In this document: piece after piece, positions 21,177 to 29,077 of the stretch
Position numbering within the stretch: position 1 is the first letter of the stretch
Layout: each line of letters opens with the position of its first letter
From: a virus
Length of the DNA stretch: 41,720 nucleotides
Virus record (IMG/VR): IMGVR_UViG_3300044823_000534
Location: 1-41,720 of that record
Strand: one strand, 5' to 3'
Position numbers and translations under genes: made by a program
The notes under the pieces: generated by a model
What the model was told of the DNA's origin: nothing
What the model saw: only the letters and a program-made list of their open reading frames with translations
The model's database searches: none

Positions 21177-22358
21177 ATGAGTAAATCTTTCAACTGGATG
21201 CCGATTCTAAAAACCGGAACGTTCACTGCGAAGAATGGAAAGAAGGTTACGTTTCAGGAAAGTGATCTTGATAAAATTGTTTCCAATACAGATCTAACAA
21301 CTGAACCGCAGTTTGTAGTTGAACATCCAAGATATGATAAACTTGGTTTCGGAACGATCTCAGAATTAAAACGCATCGGGAATTATTTATTTGCTCTTCC
21401 TAAACATGTAGAAGAAAAATTTAAGAACGCTGTAAACTCCGGAGAGCTCCCTGGTAGAAGTGTCTCTATAGATGATACTAATTTTGGGTTAAGTTCAATC
21501 GGATTCCTTCCGAAAGAAATATCTCCTGCCGTAGACGGACTCGGATCTTATGCTTTTAGTTCAGAAAATACTGAAGCAAAATTATTATTGATTTTACCAG
21601 GCACAGAATCCCACTTTGCGGAAATTGAAAATGATAGATATGAATTTTCCCTTCAACATGAAGTTTCACAGTGGCCCTTCAAGAATATCAAAGGCATCTT
21701 AAGAAATCTTAAAAATCTTTTAATAGAAAAATTTTCAAAAGAAGAAGCTGATCAGGTTATTCCGGAATTTGATCTTGAAGAAACCGGGAACCCTCCGACA
21801 ATTTTTAATACGCCGGATCCTAAGCCAATTAAAAATGATACACAAATTCAATATTCAACAAATACAAATGGAGATAAAATGAAAATCGATTTAAGCAAAT
21901 TCGATTTAAGCAAAATACCACAAGAAATTAAAAACCTGCTTGAAGCCATGAAAGAAGAAGTAATAAGTCTTGAAGCAAATTTAACTTCCACAAAAACAGA
22001 ACTACAATCGGCTACTACAAAGATCTCAGCTGCAGAAATGACTAAGAACCGCACAGAAGTTCTTCAGTTCTGTGAAAGTGAAGAAATGAAGTTAAGAATT
22101 CTTCCTGCCGAAAAAGAAAAGACTATTCAAATGCTTCTCGCGGCAAAAGAAAAAGGAGTGCTTGAATTTTCTTCCGGCGATGCTGCAGGTACAAAAATTC
22201 AACTTAATGCATATGAGCATTTGAAAGAAACATTAAAACAACTTCCTGTTAAAATTGAATTGCAGGAATTTGCAATAAAAGAAAAGACCGGTGATCAACA
22301 ATTACCTTATTACAAAAAAATAGCAAATGCCATTTCCGATTGTGTGAATAAAAAGTAA
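21177..22358 (+). CDS. Prohead protease and scaffold precursor, Mu gp32-like (393 aa)
   Basis: First gene of late operon 2, with GGAGAGAA before ATG 21177. The N-terminal ~160 residues match the Mu I-type protease: FNWMPILKTGTFTAKNGKKV, then DLDKIVSNTD, a conserved VEHPRYDKLGFGTISELKR in place of the D-H...G-x-V-x-x-L core, and an AVDGLGSYAFS segment. The central part is a linker. Residues from ~235 on form a charged coiled coil, the scaffold. In Mu and lambda the protease and scaffold are nested products of one gene, and the same is suggested here by an internal start at 21879. Confidence 0.88.
   Translation: MSKSFNWMPILKTGTFTAKNGKKVTFQESDLDKIVSNTDLTTEPQFVVEHPRYDKLGFGTISELKRIGNYLFALPKHVEEKFKNAVNSGELPGRSVSIDDTNFGLSSIGFLPKEISPAVDGLGSYAFSSENTEAKLLLILPGTESHFAEIENDRYEFSLQHEVSQWPFKNIKGILRNLKNLLIEKFSKEEADQVIPEFDLEETGNPPTIFNTPDPKPIKNDTQIQYSTNTNGDKMKIDLSKFDLSKIPQEIKNLLEAMKEEVISLEANLTSTKTELQSATTKISAAEMTKNRTEVLQFCESEEMKLRILPAEKEKTIQMLLAAKEKGVLEFSSGDAAGTKIQLNAYEHLKETLKQLPVKIELQEFAIKEKTGDQQLPYYKKIANAISDCVNKK
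21879..22358 (+). CDS. Nested internal-start scaffold protein (159 aa)
   Basis: Inside the protease gene and in the same frame, ATG 21879 (codon 235) has GGAG five bases upstream (GGAGATAAA then ATG). Translation from here gives MKIDLSKFDLSKIPQEIKNL and a coiled coil to the end, which is exactly the scaffold half. This mirrors Mu gpZ within gpI and lambda Nu3 within C, where a separate scaffold is made in excess from an internal start. The product would assemble the prohead and then be degraded by the protease. Confidence 0.75.
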   Translation: MKIDLSKFDLSKIPQEIKNLLEAMKEEVISLEANLTSTKTELQSATTKISAAEMTKNRTEVLQFCESEEMKLRILPAEKEKTIQMLLAAKEKGVLEFSSGDAAGTKIQLNAYEHLKETLKQLPVKIELQEFAIKEKTGDQQLPYYKKIANAISDCVNKK

Positions 22359-22420
22359 TAATAAGCTTTGAGCAATCAAAAATTAAATAAGAATTAATCA
22401 TTAATTAAAAAGGTGTTAAA

Positions 22421-23119
22421 ATGACAGTAAATTTGATCAACGAGCAGGATCAATCGCTGGTACAGTTGTTTGCCGGTGATTTTGACGTTGCGGTAAAGCC
22501 GGTAACTATTATAGCCGGATCCGGAGTTTTAACAAAAGGCACTGTACTTGGTAAAGTTAAACTTGGCGCTGCGACTAAAGCGGCAAAGAGCGGTGGGAAT
22601 ACCGGCAATGGTACTCTGGTCTTAGATGTAACAACTCCAATTCTCTCTAATGCAAAAGCAGGTATCTATCAATTAAGAATAATTCGTGCCGCAGTTGCAG
22701 CTGTCGCAGCGGTTGGAGCAACAAGTAATCCGGTTCCTGCCGAATTAGCCATTGCACAATTATCTGATCCTAAAGGTACTAATCTGGGTTGTTTCCAGGT
22801 TCCGACTACTCCCGGAGTTACATTCGCAAATCAGGTAAAATTTGCTCTCATTGATGGCAGTTCGCCATTTATTCTTGGCGATGGTTTTGACATCACAATT
22901 GCAGCAGGTTCCAATAAATATGCTCCTTATTCGGATAGTAATGTTGACGGAACAGACAAAGCAAATTGCATTCTTGCGCAGGATGTAGATGCAACAAATG
23001 AAGCGCCTTGCAGTGCATTTATAGCAGGTTGGTTCAATTCAGCCGCTTTGACAGGTCTTGATGCAGCAGCGCAGGATGATTTTGAATGTTCGCCGATTTT
23101 AATCGGCAGCGTAGTATAA
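22421..23119 (+). CDS. Head decoration protein (lambda gpD-like, 232 aa)
   Basis: The order LFAGDFDVAVKPVTIIAGSG, then LTKGTVLGKV, and the C-terminal ILAQDVDATNEAPCSAFIAG followed by WFNSAALTG is that of gpD-type decoration proteins. In those proteins a G-x-x-L-x-x-G-x-V-[LI]-G-x-[IV] start and an [IL]-L-x-x-D-V-D-A...A-x-V end enclose the trimer fold. This protein is larger than lambda gpD (~110 aa) because a beta-sandwich-like insert (about residues 65-165) interrupts it. It probably stabilises the expanded capsid, with the insert exposed on the surface. It lies directly before the major capsid gene. Confidence 0.85.
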   Translation: MTVNLINEQDQSLVQLFAGDFDVAVKPVTIIAGSGVLTKGTVLGKVKLGAATKAAKSGGNTGNGTLVLDVTTPILSNAKAGIYQLRIIRAAVAAVAAVGATSNPVPAELAIAQLSDPKGTNLGCFQVPTTPGVTFANQVKFALIDGSSPFILGDGFDITIAAGSNKYAPYSDSNVDGTDKANCILAQDVDATNEAPCSAFIAGWFNSAALTGLDAAAQDDFECSPILIGSVV

Positions 23120-23133
23120 TTATCAAATTTTAA

Positions 23134-23157
23134 AGGGCAGGAATAAAATCCTGCTCT
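23134..23157 (+). terminator. Hairpin after the decoration gene
   Basis: AGGGCAGGA (23134-23142) pairs with TCCTGCTCT (23149-23157) across a 6-base loop ATAAAA, with one G-U pair. There is no clear U tract, so it may act as a partial terminator or as a 3' stabiliser of the mRNA for this highly expressed gene. Confidence 0.55.
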
Positions 23158-23232
23158 ATGGAAGTTCTTTTTGAAAATGTTTTGAATGTAGTTAAGAATA
23201 AAAATTTCTGAAACTAAAAAAGTGAGAATAAA

Positions 23233-24285
23233 ATGAGCATTACAATTAATCCCTTCGGTTTTATGGCATTGACCGAAGCTGTAAACCAAATGCTGCCGGT
23301 CCCAAGTTTTATCAAGGATCTGCTTTTTGGAAGAGTAGAAACAAATGCAACTAAAACTGTTTTAGTCGACATAATTGTCGGTGGTCAAAAAATAGCTCCA
23401 TTTGTAAGAAGAGGCGATCCTGCAAAAGTTCTCGGAAACCTTGGAGTTAAAACTAATACAGTTGAACCGCCTGAAATTCGGTTGAAAAAATTATTAAAAC
23501 CTGATGATCTTTATTATACCCGTGGTGCTGGCGCTCCATTATTTGTTCCGGGCGGTCCTGCCGGTAATGATCCTCTTCAGCAGGCAAGGTTGCAACGAAT
23601 TGCAAGAGAACAAAAAGATATGAAAGATATTATCGATAGAACAATTGAATTCCTCTGCGCGAAAGGTCTTGCAGGGTCTTATTCAATTACTCAGGATAAT
23701 TTGGCTTTCTCAATTGATTTTTCAATGCCAGCGGCAAATAAACCGTTATTGGCAAATACTGCACTTTGGTCGGCACCTACTACTTGCAACCCAATCCAAG
23801 ATATGGATACTTGGAAAGTAATTGCTCAGCAAGGCTCAGGTAGAGTCCCAACCGTAGCTATAATGTCACCCGCTACATGGGCATTATTCTTTGCTTCAGC
23901 TAAAGTTATTCAATATCTAAATGCATTTAAAATAAACATCGGTCAAATTCAAACCGATCCTAAACAAATATCAGCCGGCGCAGAAAGAAAAGCAACAATT
24001 AATAATGTCGATTATTATACCTATGCAGGAATATATGTTGATTCTAATGGCGCTCAGCAACAATTAATTCCTGACGGATATGTTGCATTGGTTTCTCCTT
24101 CAGCTGATTATAGATTACAGTTTGCGGGAGTTGATGATCTCGAAGCTGGTACGGTTGTGGGTCAATATTTCAGCAAAGATTGGATTGAAAAAGATCCATC
24201 AGGTCTGTGGTTACTTGTTGAATCACATCCATTACCGACTTTTAACCAACCTGCGGCAAATATTTATGCAAAGGTTATTGCATAA
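23233..24285 (+). CDS. Major capsid protein, HK97 fold, gpE-like (350 aa)
   Basis: Length and position after the decoration protein identify the major capsid protein. Visible features fit the lambda gpE family: an N-terminal F-I-K-D-L-L-F-G-R-V segment, VLVDIIVGGQKIAPFVRRGD, and then DDLYYTRGAGAPLFVPGGPA. A long E-loop-like helix follows (ARLQRIAREQKDMKDIIDRT). The C-terminal half contains the P-domain style segments TVAIMSPATWALFFAS and DYYTYAGIYVD. It ends in a beta-rich region with GLWLLVESHPLPTFNQP. Flanked by hairpins on both sides, it should be the most abundant late protein. Confidence 0.88.
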   Translation: MSITINPFGFMALTEAVNQMLPVPSFIKDLLFGRVETNATKTVLVDIIVGGQKIAPFVRRGDPAKVLGNLGVKTNTVEPPEIRLKKLLKPDDLYYTRGAGAPLFVPGGPAGNDPLQQARLQRIAREQKDMKDIIDRTIEFLCAKGLAGSYSITQDNLAFSIDFSMPAANKPLLANTALWSAPTTCNPIQDMDTWKVIAQQGSGRVPTVAIMSPATWALFFASAKVIQYLNAFKINIGQIQTDPKQISAGAERKATINNVDYYTYAGIYVDSNGAQQQLIPDGYVALVSPSADYRLQFAGVDDLEAGTVVGQYFSKDWIEKDPSGLWLLVESHPLPTFNQPAANIYAKVIA

Positions 24286-24307
24286 GAAATAATTGTTAAG
24301 TTGATAC

Positions 24308-24339
24308 AAATTCCTCTCCTATAAAAAGGAGAGGAATTT
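24308..24339 (+). terminator. 12-bp hairpin after the major capsid gene
   Basis: AAATTCCTCTCC (24308-24319) and GGAGAGGAATTT (24328-24339) form a perfect 12-bp stem with loop TATAAAAA. The A-rich and T-rich ends make it look like a bidirectional intrinsic terminator, though the T run is short. The core CCTCTCC/GGAGAGG recurs in the hairpin after the tail tube gene. Confidence 0.75.
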
Positions 24340-24353
24340 CTATAGAGAGGTTT

Positions 24354-24515
24354 ATGAATAATAAATATATAAAAAAACTCCGGAGATTCGCGAAGCAACA
24401 ATATAAAATAACTTTAGACAACATACTCAATACAGTTTGTCAGGAAACTATAATTCACCGGTTTGTTTTTGCATTTAAAGTAATATTCAAAATTTATAAA
24501 AAGAAGAAAGTCTAG
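24354..24515 (+). CDS. Small basic protein before the gp36-like gene (53 aa)
   Basis: A 53-codon gene with AGAGAGG just before ATG 24354 and a stop (TAG) directly followed by the next ATG. The sequence is very basic (MNNKYIKKLRRFAKQQYKIT ... RFVFAFKVIFKIYKKKKV). It has a hydrophobic amphipathic stretch near the C-terminus that could sit on a membrane. Unrecognised; a head-to-tail or membrane role cannot be decided. Spacing strongly supports translation. Confidence 0.65.
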   Translation: MNNKYIKKLRRFAKQQYKITLDNILNTVCQETIIHRFVFAFKVIFKIYKKKKV

Positions 24516-24986
24516 ATGGTTTATTCAACTTTTGAAAGTGTCAATAGTGTAATTGATCTTACGATCCTAAAACAATTACTGAATGATGAAAACCGGCAGG
24601 ATGAAGATATAGATCTGACTGACTCGAATGATCCGATTGTTATTCGTTTTAATCAACTGGTTGCTGAAGTAGCAGAAGAAATTGATAATTCATTACGCGG
24701 TAGCTATAAACTTCCTCTTACTAAATCTTCGAATACTATTCAATCACTCAGTGATGATAGAGTCGTTTATAATGCAAAGAAAAGAAGATTGAGAGATTCT
24801 ATATCACAAAGTGAACAAAATATTTATGATGACGGCACAAAACAGTTAAAGGCTATTCGACAGGGTGATTTTGTTCTTGATCTTGATCCGATCTCTTCTG
24901 AAACCGTTGGTTATGCAGGCGAGATAAGAGTAAATAAAACTCCATCCGATAGGATTTTTAACAAAGATATGTGGAATAAATTTTAA
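24516..24986 (+). CDS. Head-tail connector, Mu gp36-like (DUF1320, 156 aa)
   Basis: Matches the gp36/DUF1320 family. The N-terminal region has V-N-S-V-I-D-L-T-I-L-K-Q-L-L-N-D; the I-V-I-R-F-N-Q-L-V-A-E-V-A-E-E-I-D-N-S-L-R-G-S-Y-K-L-P-L helix follows, with the invariant [IL]-[DN]-x-x-[LI]-x-[GS]-x-Y-x-[LT]-P-L. Then come a tyrosine-containing helix with K-K-R-R-L and a late L-K-A-I-R-Q-G-D. The protein closes the head under the portal in Mu-like and HK97-like virions. Length is typical. Confidence 0.85.
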   Translation: MVYSTFESVNSVIDLTILKQLLNDENRQDEDIDLTDSNDPIVIRFNQLVAEVAEEIDNSLRGSYKLPLTKSSNTIQSLSDDRVVYNAKKRRLRDSISQSEQNIYDDGTKQLKAIRQGDFVLDLDPISSETVGYAGEIRVNKTPSDRIFNKDMWNKF

Positions 24987-25001
24987 CCCTGGAGCTATAA
25001 A

Positions 25002-25484
25002 ATGAATTTCATGGGAATATTTTCAATTGGAGTAAGTACCTGGCACTATATAAAGATCAATGCAGCTGCTTTATTGGTCATTGCTATAATCATAACATCT
25101 TTTATAATATGGATATTACCTGGTGAGAATAAAATTGATCAACAGGTTTATGCAAAGAATAGTGAGCTTTCACAAAATTATGATGCGCAGTCGAATAATA
25201 TTATTGACCAAAAAAAAGAATCACAATTACAGATCCAGATTAAACAAATAAAATCTTCCCGCGAAATATATAAGATTGTTAAAGTTACTTTTTTTTCTAT
25301 AATCCTAACCGTTCTAACCGGCTTGCTCGCAACTCTTCTACAGGGAGTTTATACAAAATTAAAATTCACGAACAATCTTGAATCTTCTCAAAGGGTGCTT
25401 AGTGCGGCACTATTCAGTTCTGCGCTAATCGTCTGTGTGGTTTTTATAATTATTTATTATCCTGCGGTTGCCGCGGTCTTATAA
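25002..25484 (+). CDS. Membrane protein of the lysis cassette, holin candidate (160 aa)
   Basis: Three hydrophobic segments: residues ~21-41 (AALLVIAIIITSFIIWIL), ~94-118 (VTFFSIILTVLTGLLATLL) and ~134-155 (LFSSALIVCVVFIIIYY). A charged coiled region of ~50 residues lies between the first two. It sits immediately before the endolysin gene (stop at 25484, endolysin start at 25486), so a holin or lysis-timing role is likely. The large periplasmic or cytoplasmic loop is unlike classic small holins. No family recognised. Confidence 0.6.
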   Translation: MNFMGIFSIGVSTWHYIKINAAALLVIAIIITSFIIWILPGENKIDQQVYAKNSELSQNYDAQSNNIIDQKKESQLQIQIKQIKSSREIYKIVKVTFFSIILTVLTGLLATLLQGVYTKLKFTNNLESSQRVLSAALFSSALIVCVVFIIIYYPAVAAVL

Positions 25485-25485
25485 A

Positions 25486-26025
25486 ATGAAAAGAACATTT
25501 CAAATATCGCTCCTTTTCTTTTTGCTTTTCTCACTGCAATTATCAGCGCAGCAGAAAACTACTTCAGTAGGAATTTCTCTTATTGAATATTTTGAGGGAT
25601 CACAACTTAGAGCTTATTTATGTCCTGCTCATATCTGGACGATCGGATACGGACATACCGGAAGCGATGTTTATCCAGGGATGATCATTACAAAAGAGCA
25701 AGAAGTTCTCTTATTGAAGAATGATTTGAACCGGTTTGAAAATTATACGGACGAGACTGTTGAAAGATCAATGAAGTGGCATGAGTTTGATGCAATGGTT
25801 TGCTGGACATTCAATTTAGGTTATAGAATAGATGATGAATTGAAGGATGCTCTGGACACAGGTAATAATAAAATTGTAGTTATGAAACTCATGAAATATA
25901 ATAAAGCAAAAGTAAACGGTAGACTTATTGTCTTATCCGGACTCGTGATTAGAAGAAAAGCAGAGTGCGCTTTATATAGTAATTCTTATAAAAATGTTTG
26001 GTCAAAAGCTTTATTAGGAATGTAA
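25486..26025 (+). CDS. Endolysin, GH24 lysozyme with signal peptide (179 aa)
   Basis: T4-lysozyme/R21-type muramidase that cuts peptidoglycan. The catalytic triad is E37-C46-T52 in the arrangement E-x8-C-x5-T (YFEGSQLRAYLCP, then AHIWTIGYGHTG). The aspartate of R21 is replaced by cysteine, as in P1 Lyz-type enzymes. Conserved later motifs are EFDAMVCWTFNLGY and VIRRKAEC. The N-terminal MKRTFQISLLFFLLFSLQLS followed by AQQ is a signal peptide, so export is probably by Sec and not only through a holin. ATG 25486 is preferred over an upstream start lying inside the previous gene. The downstream gene overlaps by one base (TAATG). Confidence 0.92.
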   Translation: MKRTFQISLLFFLLFSLQLSAQQKTTSVGISLIEYFEGSQLRAYLCPAHIWTIGYGHTGSDVYPGMIITKEQEVLLLKNDLNRFENYTDETVERSMKWHEFDAMVCWTFNLGYRIDDELKDALDTGNNKIVVMKLMKYNKAKVNGRLIVLSGLVIRRKAECALYSNSYKNVWSKALLGM

Positions 26026-26657
26026 TGCAAATTAAAGAATGGGAAGTAATATTATTTTCAATAATTCTTGTGGCGATAATGTTCTTCAGTAATAAATACT
26101 GCTCAAATAAATATGAAATAGTCGGTACCAAATCCGACACATCTAAGGTCACTAAAACAAAAATCATTAAGAGTAAAAACATTTTTACTGCAGAGCAGGT
26201 TGGAAAAATTAAAAGGGTTTTAATTGATTCTTTAAGCGCCTTATACCAGGCAAAAATTAAAAATATATCCACAAAAAAGATTAGCAGTACTGGAAACGTA
26301 TACGTACAAATAAAAGACAGTAATTCGTATAACAAATATGTTTATCAAAGCGTTATCGATACAAATTTAATAGCGAAGGATTCGTCCGGAAGAGTAACCG
26401 ACAGCACTCATGTTAAATCTACTTTTATGAGCCCACTTCCGTTATCTCAAAGCTGTATCCATTTATTAAGCATTCTCCAAAAATCATTTAGTAAAGAAAC
26501 TGAAACGCTAACAACAATCAGCAATACAACATTTATTGAAAAGAAGAAAAATATTTTCGAACGGTTTAAGATTATTCCTAATGTCTCGCCCGGTTTCGGA
26601 TTAATTCATGGACTATTTGATATAAATGTTGGCGTAGGAATCACTTACGAATTCTAA
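26025..26657 (+). CDS. Membrane-anchored lysis-cassette protein, spanin-like candidate (210 aa)
   Basis: Starts with TAATG on the endolysin stop. One N-terminal transmembrane helix (EVILFSIILVAIMFFS) is followed by a long polar, presumably periplasmic, region with serine/threonine-rich segments. The C-terminal ~30 residues (VSPGFGLIHGLFDINVGVGI, ending TYEF) look like an outer-membrane-style beta hairpin. This topology, inner-membrane anchor to outer-membrane-facing tail, suggests a spanin-type function in a Gram-negative host. Sequence alone does not prove it. Confidence 0.6.
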   Translation: MQIKEWEVILFSIILVAIMFFSNKYCSNKYEIVGTKSDTSKVTKTKIIKSKNIFTAEQVGKIKRVLIDSLSALYQAKIKNISTKKISSTGNVYVQIKDSNSYNKYVYQSVIDTNLIAKDSSGRVTDSTHVKSTFMSPLPLSQSCIHLLSILQKSFSKETETLTTISNTTFIEKKKNIFERFKIIPNVSPGFGLIHGLFDINVGVGITYEF

Positions 26658-26677
26658 TAAATAAAAGGAGTAGTAAA

Positions 26678-27145
26678 ATGAAAAGGTCATACAAAACCAT
26701 TATATTTATGATTGCATTAACAGCAATCATTTTCTGTACAGCTTTTACAGTTAATGCACAAACAGCAACTAATGCAGTGCCTGTTATCTCATCTCCTATA
26801 CAAATTGATCTTACAACATTATTCACTTCATTAACCGGTTTTGCTGCAGGAGTTTTGTCTCTTACTGCAGTATTCAAAAAATGGTGGAATACAAACGGGA
26901 CTTTAACAATTGTTTTGAGTTTTGGCATAAGTTTAATTCTCGGAAGTTTCGGATGGCTCTTATCAATCGGAATATTTGCTGCTTTAGCCTGGTATTATGT
27001 TGTCATTTATGGAATTGTTGTAACCGCACTTGCAAATGGTTTGTCTACCTGGGGAATAATTTCTTATATACTGACTTTGTTAAAATTAAAATTACCTGAA
27101 GTAACTCCTCCTACACCCCCTATTTCACCAACTATTAAAGTATAA
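26678..27145 (+). CDS. Multi-pass membrane protein, second holin candidate (155 aa)
   Basis: The N-terminal ~27 residues resemble a signal peptide (MKRSYKTIIFMIALTAIIFC, then TAFTVNAQ, with cleavage likely before Q). Three hydrophobic helices follow at about 48-66, 78-98 and 99-130. The tail is proline/threonine rich (PTPPISPTIKV). GGAG precedes the start. Its location after the spanin-like gene suggests a holin or a membrane component of the lysis cassette. Which of the two membrane proteins is the pore former is not decided. Confidence 0.6.
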   Translation: MKRSYKTIIFMIALTAIIFCTAFTVNAQTATNAVPVISSPIQIDLTTLFTSLTGFAAGVLSLTAVFKKWWNTNGTLTIVLSFGISLILGSFGWLLSIGIFAALAWYYVVIYGIVVTALANGLSTWGIISYILTLLKLKLPEVTPPTPPISPTIKV

Positions 27146-27175
27146 AAATGATTTAATGATGGGAGTTGTAAAATA

Positions 27176-27676
27176 ATGCCTGAAGTAAAGATTGATGAAA
27201 TAAGAAAAGCAATAGAAGTTTTTGAAAATGTCCTTGATCCGGCAATAAAAGAACTTGATCAATGTGATCAGGTTGGTAAAGAAAGATTGAGAACATTATC
27301 AGAATATAAATTGACACATCCGCGCGGAGTACTTGGAATCCTTTACGGCGGGTCTACATATGAATCAATTACAAAAGGCAGAACATTATTAATGAAAAGA
27401 ATAATGTTGATACAGGTCGCAGCTGTAATCAGATTTGTAGATAATCCGCTGCAGCCAAGCGAAAGTTATCGTGTTATGATGCCGGCTGAATATGTGGATT
27501 TTGTGATTAATACAATTAGCGGTATTGAAGTGTTTAATCATCTATCGGAAAATGAAAGAAAAATTTATCCGGTGCGCGATGAGCTTGTCGATGAACAGGA
27601 TTATGTCTGGAAATATCTTGTCACATTTGGCGTACCGGTTGATTTTATGGAAAAGGAATTAAAAGAAAACAATTAA
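27176..27676 (+). CDS. Probable tail terminator, Mu gp37-like (166 aa)
   Basis: Weak similarity to the gp37/DUF1834 family: an N-terminal helix, then T-H-P-R-G-V-L-G-I-L-Y-G-G-S-T-Y-E, like the P-[AR]-x-L-V-x-Y-x-G motif. A strand such as IMLIQVAAVIRFVDN and a closing helix-strand unit follow. In Mu-like phages this gene follows gp36, and here only the lysis cassette intervenes. It would cap the tail tube for head joining. The tail tube gene follows 12 bases later. Confidence 0.6.
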   Translation: MPEVKIDEIRKAIEVFENVLDPAIKELDQCDQVGKERLRTLSEYKLTHPRGVLGILYGGSTYESITKGRTLLMKRIMLIQVAAVIRFVDNPLQPSESYRVMMPAEYVDFVINTISGIEVFNHLSENERKIYPVRDELVDEQDYVWKYLVTFGVPVDFMEKELKENN

Positions 27677-27688
27677 TGAGGTTAAAAA

Positions 27689-28642
27689 ATGGCAACTATT
27701 TCAATACCCGGAATTAAACAAATTGGCAAATGCAATGCAGGAACATTATTGACAACACCTGTAGGTGTTGCATTATGCGGTATCCGTGATAAAGCAACAA
27801 TGAAATTCCCACCTTATAAAACAAGTAAGGATGTTAAAGACCGACAAGGCAGGAATATGATTCAGGCAGCCATTGAATATGAAATGTTGCAGCCGACTAT
27901 GAAATATTTAAATTCGTTATTCACTCACATGAATCTCGGTTGTGATGTTCAAATCATGACGGAAAAACAATCATTTACTGCCGGCAGTGAAGACGTTTTA
28001 CAATTTAATTCCAGTTCATTCCTTCTCGGATTAGGATTTGAATACCTGATCTCAATGGAAAGAAGATCTGTTAAAGAAACATTGAAAGGCGCAGCGGATT
28101 TTGCTACCGTACAAACTTTAATTGATGGTGCATCCAGCGCAACCGAAGTAGTGTTAAATGGCGGCGCGAATGTCAGCGGTGAAGATGAAACTCTCCGGAG
28201 ACGTGTGAACTTCCTTGCTATCGAAGTTCCAATTGCAACCGCTTTATTCGCGCCGGGAGAACTTGAAGATTTCAAATATTCCATGAAAGCGAACACAACC
28301 GAAAATGCGAATGGTCAATTATGTGTTGATTGGATTATCCATACTCTCGAAATTACAATGAGAAATGCGGCTATATCTAAAATTCAAGAATTACTTGCAA
28401 AGGATATTAACGCTTCTTGCAATATAAAACTTGGAAATACAGGAGCTTATTATGACGCATTCCTGTTTAATGCAGGCGCCGTAAATAATTTTGTTGAACC
28501 GGATTTTGAGGATAAGAGGATCTCGAAATTAACTCTCACCGGAAAAGTGAGACCATATGAACATTTATTCCAATTTGGTGCTGCATATGGCGGCATAGCA
28601 GCTGATCTTGGACTAAACGGCGGAACACTTTCAATCGGTTAA
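27689..28642 (+). CDS. Tail tube (major tail) protein candidate (317 aa)
   Basis: Identified mainly by position (after the terminator, before chaperones and tape measure), by size and by the following hairpin, which marks other abundant structural genes here. The N-terminal ~60 residues (GIKQIGKCNAGTLLTTPVGV and onward) and beta-rich central part fit a tail tube fold. Segment DEDKRISKLTLTGKVRPYEH-like text near the C-terminus (actual EDKRISKLTLTGKVRPYEH) is typical of tube proteins. No sheath gene precedes it, so a non-contractile tail is likely. Confidence 0.7.
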   Translation: MATISIPGIKQIGKCNAGTLLTTPVGVALCGIRDKATMKFPPYKTSKDVKDRQGRNMIQAAIEYEMLQPTMKYLNSLFTHMNLGCDVQIMTEKQSFTAGSEDVLQFNSSSFLLGLGFEYLISMERRSVKETLKGAADFATVQTLIDGASSATEVVLNGGANVSGEDETLRRRVNFLAIEVPIATALFAPGELEDFKYSMKANTTENANGQLCVDWIIHTLEITMRNAAISKIQELLAKDINASCNIKLGNTGAYYDAFLFNAGAVNNFVEPDFEDKRISKLTLTGKVRPYEHLFQFGAAYGGIAADLGLNGGTLSIG

Positions 28643-28655
28643 TAAAAATTTAAAA

Positions 28656-28677
28656 CCCTCTCCATCACCGGAGAGGG
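28656..28677 (+). terminator. Hairpin after the tail tube gene
   Basis: CCCTCTCC (28656-28663) pairs perfectly with GGAGAGGG (28670-28677) across loop ATCACC. It is followed by AATTATTT rather than a strong T run. The stem shares CCTCTCC/GGAGAGG with the hairpin after the capsid gene. It probably sets the ratio between the abundant tube protein and the following low-copy tail genes. Confidence 0.65.
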
Positions 28678-28705
28678 AATTATTTATAAAAATTGGATTA
28701 TTGAA

Positions 28706-29077
28706 ATGGCAAAAAAAGACACTACACAGGATAATTCGGTTGATGTTTATATCGAAGAAGTTCTCTCAGAAGATCAAAAAACTACTATTAAATCCTTATT
28801 AAAGATCCCTTATCAGGATTTTAATACCCATAAAGCATTAAGAATATTTGATGCCGCAAACGGACAATTATTCTATGCTTCTACGAGAATTAAGGATAGT
28901 CTTATCCAGAACGAAACCGGTTTTGAAGTTGAAGTAACAAACATTGCAAATTCACTCCCGGGCAAACGCTATGAACTTTCCGAAGCAAACTGTAAAAAGA
29001 TTGTTCTTCAGGGTAAGATAATCAGTAAAAGCGCGGCAGCTAAAGTTGTAAATATTTCAAAAACCGGAACCGATTAA
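28706..29077 (+). CDS. Hypothetical tail protein (123 aa)
   Basis: Unrecognised 123-residue protein, acidic at the N-terminus, with a beta-rich centre (LRIFDAANGQLFYASTRI) and a basic C-terminus. It lies between the tail tube and the tail chaperone genes and overlaps the latter by one base (TAATG). A small tail-assembly or tube-associated role is likely by position only. Confidence 0.62.
   Translation: MAKKDTTQDNSVDVYIEEVLSEDQKTTIKSLLKIPYQDFNTHKALRIFDAANGQLFYASTRIKDSLIQNETGFEVEVTNIANSLPGKRYELSEANCKKIVLQGKIISKSAAAKVVNISKTGTD

Noticed and set aside
27949-28296. Minus-strand frame of 115 codons inside the tail tube gene
   Set aside because: Entirely inside a structural gene on the other strand, with low-complexity serine/leucine content typical of a shadow frame.
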